DNA of 64,000 nt from Clostridium sp. (GTDB lineage Bacteria > Bacillota > Clostridia > Clostridiales > Clostridiaceae). The notes under the pieces were generated by a model that was given only the letters and a program-made list of their open reading frames with translations, was not told the origin of the DNA and searched no databases. Of this stretch, positions 8,953 through 17,643 are shown piece by piece. How positions within the stretch are numbered: the first letter of the stretch is position 1; the number at the start of each line of letters is the position of its first letter. The stretch covers positions 1-64,000 of the forward strand of contig NZ_JAHAIF010000014.1 of the NCBI RefSeq assembly GCF_018372875.1, in the 5' to 3' direction. The translations under genes were made by a program, and so were the position numbers.

Positions 8953-9810
8953 TTAGTTAAAAATAGCTGTTACCCATTCGTTGCTTTGATGCTTTTCTAT
9001 CATATTAAATCCATTAGACTCTACCATAGACTTTATGTTATCAAAGCTCCATTCAACTAAGCCAGAAACAAGAAGGGTTCCATTGTCCTTTAAATGAGAC
9101 TTAATAAAGTCCATAAACATATGAGTTTCTTCTCCACCAATATTTATATATATCCAATCAAATTGACCCTCAATGTTAACTTCATTACAAAGAGCATCTC
9201 CAACAAAGACCTTTATGTTATTTAGGTTATTTAAAGAAGCGTTTAGTTCTACTTCATCTTGTACATCCCTAATATCTAAAGCAACTACTTCACTAGCTCC
9301 TTTAATTGCTGTTGCAATGGATAGTATACCTGATCCAGTTCCTATATCTAATACTCTTTTATTAGAAAAGTCCTTTGAAAGAATCACTCTAAGAAGATCT
9401 TGAGTAGTTTCATGTAGACCAGTACCAAAAGCTCCTTGAGAAATAAAATTTATTTTGTTTTTACCTTCTATTTCTTCATCAGGAGAAGCAAGTACCCAGT
9501 TCTCATCTATATCTATAGCAGGTAAAGAAAAATCATCATAGTCATAGTTTTCTTCATATACATTAACAGGTGTTTCATTAATTAAATTAGAAACATTGTT
9601 TTTAAAACTTTCTAAGTCTTCTTTTGCCCCATCAAAGGCAACTTTTAATGTGGTTAATTCATTTTCTTTTTCTATATATCCATACCCATTTTCATCAGTA
9701 GTTATTTCTAATGGACTTTCATAAAATGCGTTATAGATTTCGTTTATTTGTAGTACTTCTATTTTTTCATCTACTTTATTTAAAGGCATATTATAACAAA
9801 TAATAAACAT
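8953..9810 (-). CDS. PrmA-like (ribosomal protein L11) methyltransferase
   Basis: A SAM-dependent methyltransferase of 285 residues related to PrmA, which trimethylates ribosomal protein L11. The motif FGTGLHETT (about residues 129-137) is the PrmA signature, and the SAM-binding VLDIGTGSGILSI follows at about 155-167. The N-terminal 120 residues are acidic and diverge from classical PrmA, and the usual catalytic-region motif after the core reads YINIGGEE instead of NILA-type, so the substrate may differ. Start ATG follows GGAG at 8 nt. Monocistronic; repeat copy A begins right after its stop. Confidence 0.75.
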   Translation of the reverse strand: MFIICYNMPLNKVDEKIEVLQINEIYNAFYESPLEITTDENGYGYIEKENELTTLKVAFDGAKEDLESFKNNVSNLINETPVNVYEENYDYDDFSLPAIDIDENWVLASPDEEIEGKNKINFISQGAFGTGLHETTQDLLRVILSKDFSNKRVLDIGTGSGILSIATAIKGASEVVALDIRDVQDEVELNASLNNLNNIKVFVGDALCNEVNIEGQFDWIYINIGGEETHMFMDFIKSHLKDNGTLLVSGLVEWSFDNIKSMVESNGFNMIEKHQSNEWVTAIFN

Positions 9811-9918
9811 AGAAAATCTCCTCTCTTTTAAGCTAATATCATATTATTACAAGAAAACGATTATGTAAAGTATGGGGAATGTGATAAAATTATGATTAGG
9901 ATTTAAGGAGGGATAGTA

Positions 9919-10875
9919 ATGAAAAAAATAGTTGTTTTAGATGGAATCACTTTAGGAAATGTTGATTTTGATAAGTTAAAAGAATTTGGTGAATTAGTAT
10001 ACTTTGATAAAACAAATGCTAATGAAGTAGCTGACAGAATAAAGGATGCAGCAATAGTTCTAACTAATAAAGTTGTATTAAATAGAGATAATTTAAAGGA
10101 CGCAAGTAAATTAGAATTAATTTGTGAAATGGCTACTGGATTTAATAATATTGATATAGAATATGCTAAGGAGAGAAATATTGCAGTAACTAATGTTGCA
10201 GGATATTCTACACCAACTGTAGCTCAGCATACATTTGCAACATTATTGCATTTATATGACAAAATTTCTTATTATGATAATTTTGTTAAGAGTGGAGCGT
10301 ACTCATCATCAGGGTTATTCACTAATTTAGATAAGCCTTACAATGATATAGAAGGTAAAAGATGGGGAATAGTAGGGTTAGGAACTATAGGAAGAAAGGT
10401 GGCTCATATTGCAGATGCTTTTGGTTGTGAAGTGGTATACTATTCAACATCAGGAAAAAACAACAGTTCAGATTATAGAAGAGTAGAACTAGATGAGTTA
10501 TTAAGAGAATGTGATATTATATCAATTCATGCTCCGTTAAATGAAAATACTCAAGGCTTATTTAATTACGAGAATATAAGCAAAATGAAAAAGGATGCTG
10601 TACTAATTAATATGGGAAGAGGACCTATAGTAGTTGATGAAGATTTAGCTAAAGCTATTGATGAAGAACTTATAGCTGGTGCAGCTTTAGATGTGTTTAT
10701 GGTAGAGCCTATGCCAGCAGATAACCCATTTTTAAAGGTTAAAAATAAGGATAGATTAGTATTAACTCCACATATTGCATGGGCTAGTGTTGAAGCTAGA
10801 GAAAGATTGTTTAAGGATTTAATAGAAAATATACATGCTTTTTATAGAGGAGAAGCTAGAAATAGAATAGTTTAA
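9919..10875 (+). CDS. D-2-hydroxyacid dehydrogenase (NAD-dependent)
   Basis: A 318-residue D-isomer-specific 2-hydroxyacid dehydrogenase, similar in layout to hydroxypyruvate/glycerate dehydrogenase. The NAD-binding motif GIVGLGTIGRKVA lies at about residues 150-162, the signature LINMGRGPIVVDEDL near 230-244, and the catalytic His in LTPHIAWAS near 287. The catalytic Arg falls in NMGRG. Substrate (hydroxypyruvate, glyoxylate or another 2-ketoacid) cannot be told from sequence. The start follows AAGGAGGG. It stands alone and ends at a terminator shared with the convergent HAD gene. Confidence 0.85.
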   Translation: MKKIVVLDGITLGNVDFDKLKEFGELVYFDKTNANEVADRIKDAAIVLTNKVVLNRDNLKDASKLELICEMATGFNNIDIEYAKERNIAVTNVAGYSTPTVAQHTFATLLHLYDKISYYDNFVKSGAYSSSGLFTNLDKPYNDIEGKRWGIVGLGTIGRKVAHIADAFGCEVVYYSTSGKNNSSDYRRVELDELLRECDIISIHAPLNENTQGLFNYENISKMKKDAVLINMGRGPIVVDEDLAKAIDEELIAGAALDVFMVEPMPADNPFLKVKNKDRLVLTPHIAWASVEARERLFKDLIENIHAFYRGEARNRIV

Positions 10876-10880
10876 AAAGA

Positions 10881-10907
10881 TAAGCCTAGGGTTACTAGGC
10901 TTATTTT
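10881..10907. terminator. Terminator between convergent genes
   Basis: TAAGCCTAG pairs with CTAGGCTTA, flanked by A's and T's, so it works in both directions. The stop codon of the minus-strand HAD gene lies inside the right arm (10901-10903). Confidence 0.8.
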
Positions 10908-11689
10908 AATACATATTCTTCAATTGCTTTAATTACTCCATAATCTCTATTACTTTTTGCTATATAGTTACCGTATTGTTTCATATCTTCATTTGCATTT
11001 TCCATAACAAAACTAAATTTAGCTTTACCAAGCATTTCTATATCATTGTAGAAGTCGCCAAAAACCATAGTTTCTTCATAAGAAATATTTTCATCCTTTT
11101 GAATTTTTTCTAAGGCGGCTCCTTTATTAACATTCTTATTCATAATATCAAGCCATATTTCACCAGCAACTACAACCATAAATTCATCTCCAAATAGAGG
11201 GTTTAAAACTTTATTTGAATTATTGGAAGCTCCTGAAAGGTCACAAAGTGTAATTTTAAAAATATCATCATCAATAGAATATAAGTCTTCTACTATATGC
11301 TTCTTTATATAGTATTTATCAATTTCTTTTAAGAAATCATCGCTACATGGTTTATGATAGGCACCTTTTGTACCACACAAAATTAACTCTATGTTTTCTA
11401 TATCTTCACAAGCTTTTATAATGGCTGTTACAGAGTCTTTCTTTATGATATCTATGCAAGACTTACCTTCATCTTCGAATACATAAGCACCATTGTCACA
11501 AATATAATAAATGTGATCCGAATAAGGTTTGAAGTTTTCATATAATGTAGGGTAAGGTCTTCCACTAGCTACTACAAATTTAACGTCTTTATCATTTAGT
11601 TTTTCTAATACTTCAAAAAAGTTAGATGGTAGCTTCCCATGTTCATCTAATAATGTTCCATCCATATCTGTTGCAATTAACTTTATCAT
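10901..11689 (-). CDS. Cof-type HAD-IIB hydrolase
   Basis: A haloacid dehalogenase-superfamily phosphatase, probably acting on sugar phosphates or related metabolites. HAD motif I is DMDGTLLDEHG near the N-terminus, motif II is VASGRP, motif III includes the Lys of NKGAALEKI, and motif IV is MVFGDFYNDIEML, all in the Cof order. The ATG at 11689 is chosen because AGGGTGG lies 5 nt upstream; the upstream in-frame GTG overlaps that site. The protein is then 262 residues. Substrate unknown. Confidence 0.86.
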   Translation of the reverse strand: MIKLIATDMDGTLLDEHGKLPSNFFEVLEKLNDKDVKFVVASGRPYPTLYENFKPYSDHIYYICDNGAYVFEDEGKSCIDIIKKDSVTAIIKACEDIENIELILCGTKGAYHKPCSDDFLKEIDKYYIKKHIVEDLYSIDDDIFKITLCDLSGASNNSNKVLNPLFGDEFMVVVAGEIWLDIMNKNVNKGAALEKIQKDENISYEETMVFGDFYNDIEMLGKAKFSFVMENANEDMKQYGNYIAKSNRDYGVIKAIEEYVLK

Positions 11690-11797
11690 ATAGTCCACCC
11701 TTTTCCTAGAATAATTTTCATTAGTACTTCATAAGCTATTATACCATAGTAAAAGAGTTAGAAAAATAAATACATCAATAAGAAATAAATGGAAATA

Positions 11798-11826
11798 TTG
11801 ACATATAATCAATAATGTAGTAATAT
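11798..11826 (+). promoter_or_regulatory. Promoter of the leuA T-box transcript
   Basis: TTGACA (11798-11803), a 17-bp spacer and TAATAT (11821-11826) lie about 40-50 bp before the T-box stem I, matching a sigma-A promoter. Confidence 0.55.
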
Positions 11827-11864
11827 TACAAATAAGTTAATAATTAGAAAAATGTTGATTGAGA

Positions 11865-12058
11865 GTAGTAGAAAGAAAAGGTTCCTTTTAGAGAGCGAGT
11901 GTTTTGGTGGAAAACTTGTAGGAATAACTTTTGAACTTGCTCATGAGTTGTAAGGTTTTATTTAAATCTTATCGGTATATTTGCCGTTATTTTAAGTAAG
12001 TATAATTTTGGATGGTACCGCGTAAATCGCTCCAATAAGGAGTAATTTACGCGGTTTT
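11865..12058 (+). promoter_or_regulatory. T-box riboswitch, probably leucine-specific
   Basis: A tRNA-sensing leader. Stem I starts with GAGAGC (11891-11896); GAGC pairs with GCTC (11939-11942), placing the specifier triplet CTT (11936-11938, Leu) in the loop after GAA. The T-box core TGGATGGTACCGCG... appears at 12009-12022. The terminator is CCGCGTAAAT (12018-12027) with ATTTACGCGG (12045-12054) and TTTT. Uncharged tRNA-Leu would stabilise the antiterminator and permit leuA expression. The leucine call rests on my reading of the specifier loop and on the downstream gene. Confidence 0.9.
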
Positions 12059-12079
12059 AATATTATATGAGAGGTGAAA

Positions 12080-12154
12080 TTGGATGGGGTTAGTTCAGTA
12101 GAGAAAATAATTATTGTGATTTTAAAGCTTAAAGGGGTAATTGAATCGCTGTGA
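12080..12154 (+). CDS. Possible 24-residue leader peptide before leuA
   Basis: A TTG-initiated frame of 24 codons, 5 nt after GAGAGGTG, lies between the T-box terminator and leuA. Half the residues are branched-chain (five Ile, four Val, three Leu), with a run IIIVIL. It could be a leader peptide giving a second layer of leucine/BCAA sensing, or a decayed remnant. No obvious paired terminator follows it, so an attenuation role is only a suggestion. Confidence 0.25.
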   Translation: MDGVSSVEKIIIVILKLKGVIESL

Positions 12155-12206
12155 TTTTATATAGGTTTTATAAAAGCAATAAGTATTAATAAAGGGGGCT
12201 TAAAAC

Positions 12207-13859
12207 ATGTTAAATGTAAAGAAATATAAGAGATTTAAAACTATTAATTTTAAGGAAAGAACTTGGCCAAATAAAGAGGTTACAAAGGCACCTATATGGT
12301 GTTCTGTAGATTTAAGAGATGGTAATCAGGCTTTGATAAGTCCTATGACAGTAGATGAAAAGGTTGAAATGTTTAGCTTATTAACTAAATTGGGGTTTAA
12401 GGAAATTGAAATAGGTTTTCCGTCTGCATCACAAATAGAATTTGATTTTTTAAGAACACTTGTTAATAATAATTTGATTCCAGATGATGTTGTTGTACAA
12501 GTATTAACACAAGCAAGACCTCACTTAATTAAAAGAACTTTTGAATCATTAGAAGGGGTAAAAAAGGCTGTTGTTCATATTTATAATTCAACATCTATAC
12601 TTCAAAGAGATGTCGTATTTAACATGAGTAAAGAGGAGATAAAAAATATAGCTGTAGAAGGAACAAAGTTAGTAAAAGAATATGTTAAAGAGTTTAATGG
12701 GGAAGTGATTTTAGAATATTCTCCAGAGAGTTTTACAGGAACAGAGGTAGAATATGCATTAGATGTCTGTGAAGCTGTTTGTGATGTATGGGAAGCATCA
12801 AAAGATAAAAAAGTTATAATTAATTTACCATCTACAGTTGAGATGGATACTCCAAATGTCTTTGCAGATCAAATAGAATGGATGTGTACTCATTTTAAGG
12901 ATAGGGAACGTGTAATAGTAAGTGTACATCCTCATAATGATAGGGGAACTGGTGTAGCTGCTGCTGAATTAGCTTTGCTAGCAGGGGCTGATAGGGTTGA
13001 AGGTACTTTATTTGGTAATGGAGAAAGAACAGGTAACGTTGATATAGTTAATATTGCTCTTAACATGTATTCTCAAGGGGTAGATCCTAACCTAGAATTA
13101 AATAATATTCAAGAAGTTATAGATGTATATGAAAGATGTTGCAAAATACCAGTTCATATAAGGCATCCATATGCAGGAGAACTAGTTTTCACGGCTTTCT
13201 CAGGATCTCATCAAGATGCTATAAATAAGGGGATGGCAAAGTATAGGGAAAGAGAGGGGCAATATTGGGAAGTACCTTATCTTCCAATTGACCCAAGTGA
13301 TTTAGGAAGAGAGTATGAGGCTCTTGTAAGGATTAATAGTCAATCTGGTAAGGGTGGAATAGCATTTGTTATGGATAGATACTTTGGTTATAAGATGCCA
13401 AAGAAGATGCATAAGGAATTTGCTGATGTAATTCAAAAAATATCAGAAGAAAGAGGAGAAGTGGCTCCACAAGTAATAATGCAAAAATTTGAAGAGGAAT
13501 ACTTAAATAGAGAGGAGCCTTTCAAATTAATTAAATGTTCTGTGTCAGAAGAAGATTCTAAGTCAAATGTAACTGTTAGATTCTTATATAAGGGAGTAGA
13601 AAAAGAGTTTACTTCTGTTGGAAATGGACCAATAGATTCATTGAAAAAAGCATTAATTAAATCTGAATTAATAAATACAAGTATTTTAGATTATGCAGAG
13701 CATTCAATGGGAGAAGGATCAGAAGCTAAAGCTGCTGCTTATGTAAATATGAAAAGGGTTGATAATGGAGAAGAAACCTTTGGTGTTGGTGTGGATTCTA
13801 ATATTACGACTGCTTCAATGAAAGCTGTATTCAGTGCTATAAATAGGCTTTATAAGTAA
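12207..13859 (+). CDS. leuA: 2-isopropylmalate synthase
   Basis: Condenses acetyl-CoA with 2-ketoisovalerate in the first committed step of leucine synthesis. The 550-residue length and N-terminus place it with the longer LeuA2 type (Corynebacterium-like). DLRDGNQAL near residues 36-44 holds the metal-binding Asp and catalytic Arg; the HxH metal motif is in VHPHNDRGTG near 245, and GNGERTGN follows. The C-terminal LeuA dimer/allosteric domain (about 430-545) suggests leucine feedback. Start follows AAAGGGGG. It is under the T-box and has no leuBCD downstream, so the rest of the pathway lies elsewhere. Confidence 0.94.
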   Translation: MLNVKKYKRFKTINFKERTWPNKEVTKAPIWCSVDLRDGNQALISPMTVDEKVEMFSLLTKLGFKEIEIGFPSASQIEFDFLRTLVNNNLIPDDVVVQVLTQARPHLIKRTFESLEGVKKAVVHIYNSTSILQRDVVFNMSKEEIKNIAVEGTKLVKEYVKEFNGEVILEYSPESFTGTEVEYALDVCEAVCDVWEASKDKKVIINLPSTVEMDTPNVFADQIEWMCTHFKDRERVIVSVHPHNDRGTGVAAAELALLAGADRVEGTLFGNGERTGNVDIVNIALNMYSQGVDPNLELNNIQEVIDVYERCCKIPVHIRHPYAGELVFTAFSGSHQDAINKGMAKYREREGQYWEVPYLPIDPSDLGREYEALVRINSQSGKGGIAFVMDRYFGYKMPKKMHKEFADVIQKISEERGEVAPQVIMQKFEEEYLNREEPFKLIKCSVSEEDSKSNVTVRFLYKGVEKEFTSVGNGPIDSLKKALIKSELINTSILDYAEHSMGEGSEAKAAAYVNMKRVDNGEETFGVGVDSNITTASMKAVFSAINRLYK

Positions 13860-13865
13860 TAAGTG

Positions 13866-13895
13866 AAACGCTACTATGTTAAGTAGCGTTTATTT
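13866..13895 (+). terminator. Terminator of leuA
   Basis: AAACGCTACT pairs with AGTAGCGTTT around a short loop, followed by a T-rich stretch, 7 bp after the leuA stop. Confidence 0.75.
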
Positions 13896-13960
13896 CTTGT
13901 AATAAAGAATTCGTATACCATTATAAATTTATAATAATTTTTCTTATGGGAGGGGATTAA

Positions 13961-15468
13961 TTGTTGAAACGTAAAAATTATAAGGTAATAATAAGTACTA
14001 TTTTTATTATACTTATTATTAGTATTTTGCTACTAAATAATAAAACAGATTATAACAAAATTAATTTTGACAATGTTGTTAACAACATAAACAAAAACAA
14101 TAAACTCTTTAAAACCCCAGTTGTTAATATAGAAAACTACGTAAATAGTATAGATAATAATGATTATTTTAGTAATGAATATATAGATAATTTATCTTCA
14201 AAAAATCCATCTAATAGCTCCTTATTATCAAAATCTCAAGCAATTGAAGATATAAACTTCTTTTTTGAACTTTTAAGAAAAAATTATGGCTTATATACAT
14301 ATTTCGGAGGAGATAATGTTTTTTTAAAAGCTAAAAATAATATTATTAATTACATTATGACTAAAAACACAATTACCAAAAAGGAGCTTTATGATGTTCT
14401 AATAAAAAATTTGAATTTTATTAATGATAATCATTTTATTATTAATTATGATAAGAACACTCATAAAATATTGTGTAAAAACTTTTACTTCTTTACCTTA
14501 GATGAAGAATATTATTATAAAGATGATATTGGATTTTTCACTAACTCTAAGTCAGGTAAAAAATATATATTAAAAATAAATGATAATAGCGAGTAGATAG
14601 CTATATGAAATTGTCTATAAATAATAGTGGTGAATTAGTATATAAAATTGGTAAATTAATTAATTTTGATAACAACGAATCCAATATAACTAATAGTAAC
14701 TCTGTTGAAATTAATGTTGAATACAAGCTTGCAAACAAAACTATATCAGAAAGAAAACAATTAACTAAGGCTAATAATTTATTAAATTCAAATGCAACTT
14801 TTTCGTTTAATATTAATGATAATATTCCAATATTATCACTTAGAAGCTTAACACTAAATGAACAAACAAAAAATAAATTTTTACAAAGTGCATTCCAATG
14901 CCAAAAATACAAAATTAATATATTAGATTTAAGAGGAAATATTGGTGGAGATGGTAGCTTAGCAGTACAATGGTTAGAAAATAGATTTGCGTTTAGGCCC
15001 GTAGGTAATTCTAAAAAAATAGGTTTAAATAGATTTCTAATAGACGGAAAACTACCTAGTATTGAAGAAACTAGTATTTCTCATTTATACAATTTAGAAG
15101 TTAAAAAAGATTACTTTTTTAGTAATGATATAGACGATGCTGAACTTTACGAAAATGATTCTATAATATTTGTTTTAACAGATAAAAACCAAGGTTCAGC
15201 TGGTGAGATGTTTATTGAGTACTTAAAAAATTATGAGAATGTAATATTAATTGGATCTAATACTAGTGGAACTTTACAGGGAAGTAAGTATGGAATAAAT
15301 TTCAAACTACCTAACTCTGAAATAAGTTTTCAATTTGGGCAATGGCTTTTTTTATTTGATGATAATTACTTCAAAGAAGGAATAGGATTTAAACCAGATA
15401 TATGGACAAATGGAAGTGATGCTTTAGAACTAGTTTTAAAACTTATAGATTACTACAACTTAAATTAA
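13961..15468 (+). pseudogene. S41-family (C-terminal processing-like) peptidase, frameshifted
   Basis: Two adjacent frames together make one S41 peptidase. The first (13961-14596, TTG start after GGGAGGGG) encodes a membrane anchor at about residues 8-25, an Asn-rich linker and the N-terminal part of the domain. The second (from about 14590, first ATG 14605, to 15468) encodes the protease core with DLRGNIGGDG and the catalytic serine in NQGSAGEMF. The second has no SD, and the frames differ by a +1/-2 change near 14590-14598, where the first hits TAG. A sequencing error or true decay are both possible. The gene is richer in Asn and A+T than its neighbours. Confidence 0.7.
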
Positions 15469-15742
15469 TATTATAAATAAAACTAACAAAATCTATATAT
15501 TTTATTATTTTTTTCAGAAATATTTTTAACTTCTCTAATATGGACTTCTGGTGTTTGTCAAGAGAGTTGTAGTATAAATTTCTCGTAAGTTTTATATGTG
15601 AAATTATTGGAAGGGATAAAAATAAGAGGCTTGCTAACGTAAGTCTCTTATTTTATAGATAGAAGATTTATAGAAAATATAAGAAATTCTCTTGGATTAT
15701 TTGGTTTAGTCTATGATGAAAGGACAAATGTATTTTATATAC
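15469..15742. other. Gene-free stretch after the S41 locus
   Basis: About 270 bp hold no supported gene. The only clear structure is a hairpin at 15621-15652 (listed separately). The AT-rich rest shows no coding frame with a ribosome binding site. Confidence 0.5.
15621..15655 (+). terminator. Terminator-like hairpin
   Basis: AATAAGAG pairs with CTCTTATT, with an inner CTT/AAG pairing, followed by TTTTA. It probably stops readthrough from the S41 locus before the glycine riboswitch promoter. Confidence 0.6.
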
Positions 15743-15771
15743 TTGCAACATATGGCAAATTAGTATATAAT
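15743..15771 (+). promoter_or_regulatory. Promoter of the glycine riboswitch-agcS unit
   Basis: TTGCAA (15743-15748), a 17-bp spacer and a perfect TATAAT (15766-15771) lie about 25 bp upstream of the first glycine aptamer. Confidence 0.7.
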
Positions 15772-15799
15772 AATTTCATAAAATAAAATATTAAAGTTC

Positions 15800-16013
15800 G
15801 GATGAAGATAGTGGGAGAGTGACAAATTTATTTTGTCCACCGAAGAGGGAAAATCTTTCAGGTTATAGGACCGCTATTGGACGAGCCTCTGGAGAGACTC
15901 TAGAAGAGCACCGAAGGAGCAAGGCTAAAATGGCTGAAACTCTCAGGTAAAAGGACAGGGGATATGAGATTGTATCATATTTTTTTGTGATGCAATTTAT
16001 CATAATCTCCTCC
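15800..16013 (+). promoter_or_regulatory. Tandem glycine riboswitch with expression platform
   Basis: Two aptamers in series: the first has GGGAGAG, ACCGAAGAGG and TTTCAGG...AGGAC (about 15808-15880); the second has TGGAGAG, CACCGAAGGAGC and AACTCTCAGG...AGGACAG (about 15881-15962). The platform offers a hairpin ATATGA/TCATAT followed by seven T's (15962-15986), a competing longer hairpin GAGATT...AATCTC (15966-16009), and a TCCTCC (16008-16013) that can mask the GGAGGA SD at 16031-16036. Glycine binding should control the symporter gene downstream. Confidence 0.92.
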
Positions 16014-16043
16014 AGTAAATTATAATTTAGGGAGGATTTTTTT

Positions 16044-17417
16044 ATGCAATTAAAAGATTTATTACAAAACATTAGTGACTTCATATGGGGGCCACCATTA
16101 TTAATTTTATTAGTAGGTACAGGGGTGTATTTAACTTTAAGGTTAAAGCTACTTCAAATATTTAAATTACCACTAGCTCTAAAATACGTATTTGGAAAAG
16201 ATGAAGAAGAAAATGACGAAGGGGCAGAAGGGGATGTATCAAGCTTTGGTGCTTTATGTACAGCCCTATCAGCTACAATAGGTACAGGTAATATTGTAGG
16301 TGTAGCTACAGCTGTAAAAGCAGGAGGTCCAGGAGCTTTATTTTGGATGTGGATAGCAGCTTTCTTTGGTATGGCAACTAAGTATGCTGAAGGAGTATTG
16401 GCTATTAAATATAGAGAAGTAGATGAAAATGGTAATATGGCAGGAGGTCCAATGTATTATATACAAAATGGACTAGGGCTAAAATGGTTAGCAAAGATAT
16501 TTGCAGTTTTAGGAATTGGAGTTGCTTTTTTTGGTATTGGAACATTTGGACAAGTAAAATCAATTTCTGACGCAGCATCAATAACATTTAAAGTTCCTTT
16601 AATACTTACAGCTATAATAGTTACAGTATTAGTAGCGTTGGTTACTTTAGGTGGAATAAAAAGAATATCTAGGGTATCAGAAAAGGTTGTTCCTTTTATG
16701 GCTGGAATATATATATTAGGAGCAGTGTTAGTATTAATTTGTAATTATAGTGCTATACCAGGAGCATTATCAATTATTATAAGAAGTGCGTTTAATCCTC
16801 AAGCAGCACTGGGGGGAGCAGCAGGTATAACAGTTCAAATAGCATTACAAAGAGGGGTAGGTAGAGGAGTATTTTCAAATGAAGCAGGTCTTGGAAGTGC
16901 ACCTATTGCAGCGGCAGCAGCTAAAACTAAGTCACCAGTTAGACAAGGGTTAATATCAATGACAGGTACTTTTTTTGATACTATAGTTATATGTACTATG
17001 ACTGGTCTTGCAATAGTTTTAACTGGAGCATATTCAAGTCCTTTAGAGGGAGCAGCTTTAACAACAGCGGCTTTTGAAGCAGGATTACCTTTTGCTGTGA
17101 TAGGCAAGTATATCGTAAATATAGGATTAATATTCTTTGCCTTTACAACAATTTTAGGATGGAATTATTATGGTGAAAGATGTGCAGAATACTTATTAGG
17201 TGTTAAATCTATATTGCCATATAGAATAATATTCATAGCACTTGTAGCAGTAGGACCATTCTTATCATTAGATTTAATATTTATAATAGCAGATATAGTT
17301 AATGGAATGATGGCTTTTCCTAATTTAATAGGATTAATTGGACTAAGAAAAGTGGTTATAAAAGAAACAGAAGATTATTTTCAACAGTTAAAAGAAGAAG
17401 TGGCATTGCCAGCATAA
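16044..17417 (+). CDS. AgcS-family sodium:glycine/alanine symporter
   Basis: A 457-residue amino-acid carrier of the alanine/glycine:cation symporter family. About ten hydrophobic helices are visible, with family-typical stretches LSATIGTGNIVGVATA (near 76-91), GGPGALFWMW, GGPMYYI, and RGVFSNEAGLGSAPIAAAAA (near 276-295). The glycine riboswitch directly upstream points to glycine as the main substrate, for catabolism or excess export/import control. The ATG follows GGGAGGA. It is the only gene of its unit, and repeat copy B follows its stop. Confidence 0.92.
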   Translation: MQLKDLLQNISDFIWGPPLLILLVGTGVYLTLRLKLLQIFKLPLALKYVFGKDEEENDEGAEGDVSSFGALCTALSATIGTGNIVGVATAVKAGGPGALFWMWIAAFFGMATKYAEGVLAIKYREVDENGNMAGGPMYYIQNGLGLKWLAKIFAVLGIGVAFFGIGTFGQVKSISDAASITFKVPLILTAIIVTVLVALVTLGGIKRISRVSEKVVPFMAGIYILGAVLVLICNYSAIPGALSIIIRSAFNPQAALGGAAGITVQIALQRGVGRGVFSNEAGLGSAPIAAAAAKTKSPVRQGLISMTGTFFDTIVICTMTGLAIVLTGAYSSPLEGAALTTAAFEAGLPFAVIGKYIVNIGLIFFAFTTILGWNYYGERCAEYLLGVKSILPYRIIFIALVAVGPFLSLDLIFIIADIVNGMMAFPNLIGLIGLRKVVIKETEDYFQQLKEEVALPA

Positions 17418-17437
17418 CAAAAGTATAAATCAACGGT

Positions 17438-17554
17438 TATAAAATATAAAATCAAGGATAATAATTTTATAATTTCCTTACCTTTAGTAGGAGTGGAGTG
17501 GATATTTGTTTTGATGTGACTTGGAGCAAGCAAAATAAATATCCCCCACTTTTT
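17438..17554. repeat. Dispersed nested-palindromic repeat, copy B
   Basis: Second copy of the family. Arms GATATTTGTTTT (17501-17512) and AAAATAAATATC (17532-17543) still pair, one A-U having become G-U. The inner hairpin is lost by an exact 12-nt deletion compared with copy A. It shares a further roughly 40-nt 5' module (TATAAAAT...ATTTTATAATTTCC) with copy C. CCCCCACTTTTTTG follows the stem, so this copy may act as the terminator of agcS, for which no other is visible. Confidence 0.75.
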
Positions 17555-17643
17555 TGTATTATAGTAAAATTAATAAATAATAAAGAAATAAATAAGAAAC
17601 CTATGTTAGTATAATAATAGTACATATTTAAATAGGTGGTAAG

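Noticed and set aside
12060..12206. Second riboswitch between the T-box and leuA
   Set aside because: No further stable stem with a T run; only the mini-ORF was worth recording.
14601..14912. Minus-strand frame inside the S41 protease
   Set aside because: Antisense shadow of the protease core, which carries recognisable motifs on the plus strand.
16835..17107. Minus-strand frame inside the first agcS
   Set aside because: Ala/Pro-rich shadow of a well-identified transporter; no SD.
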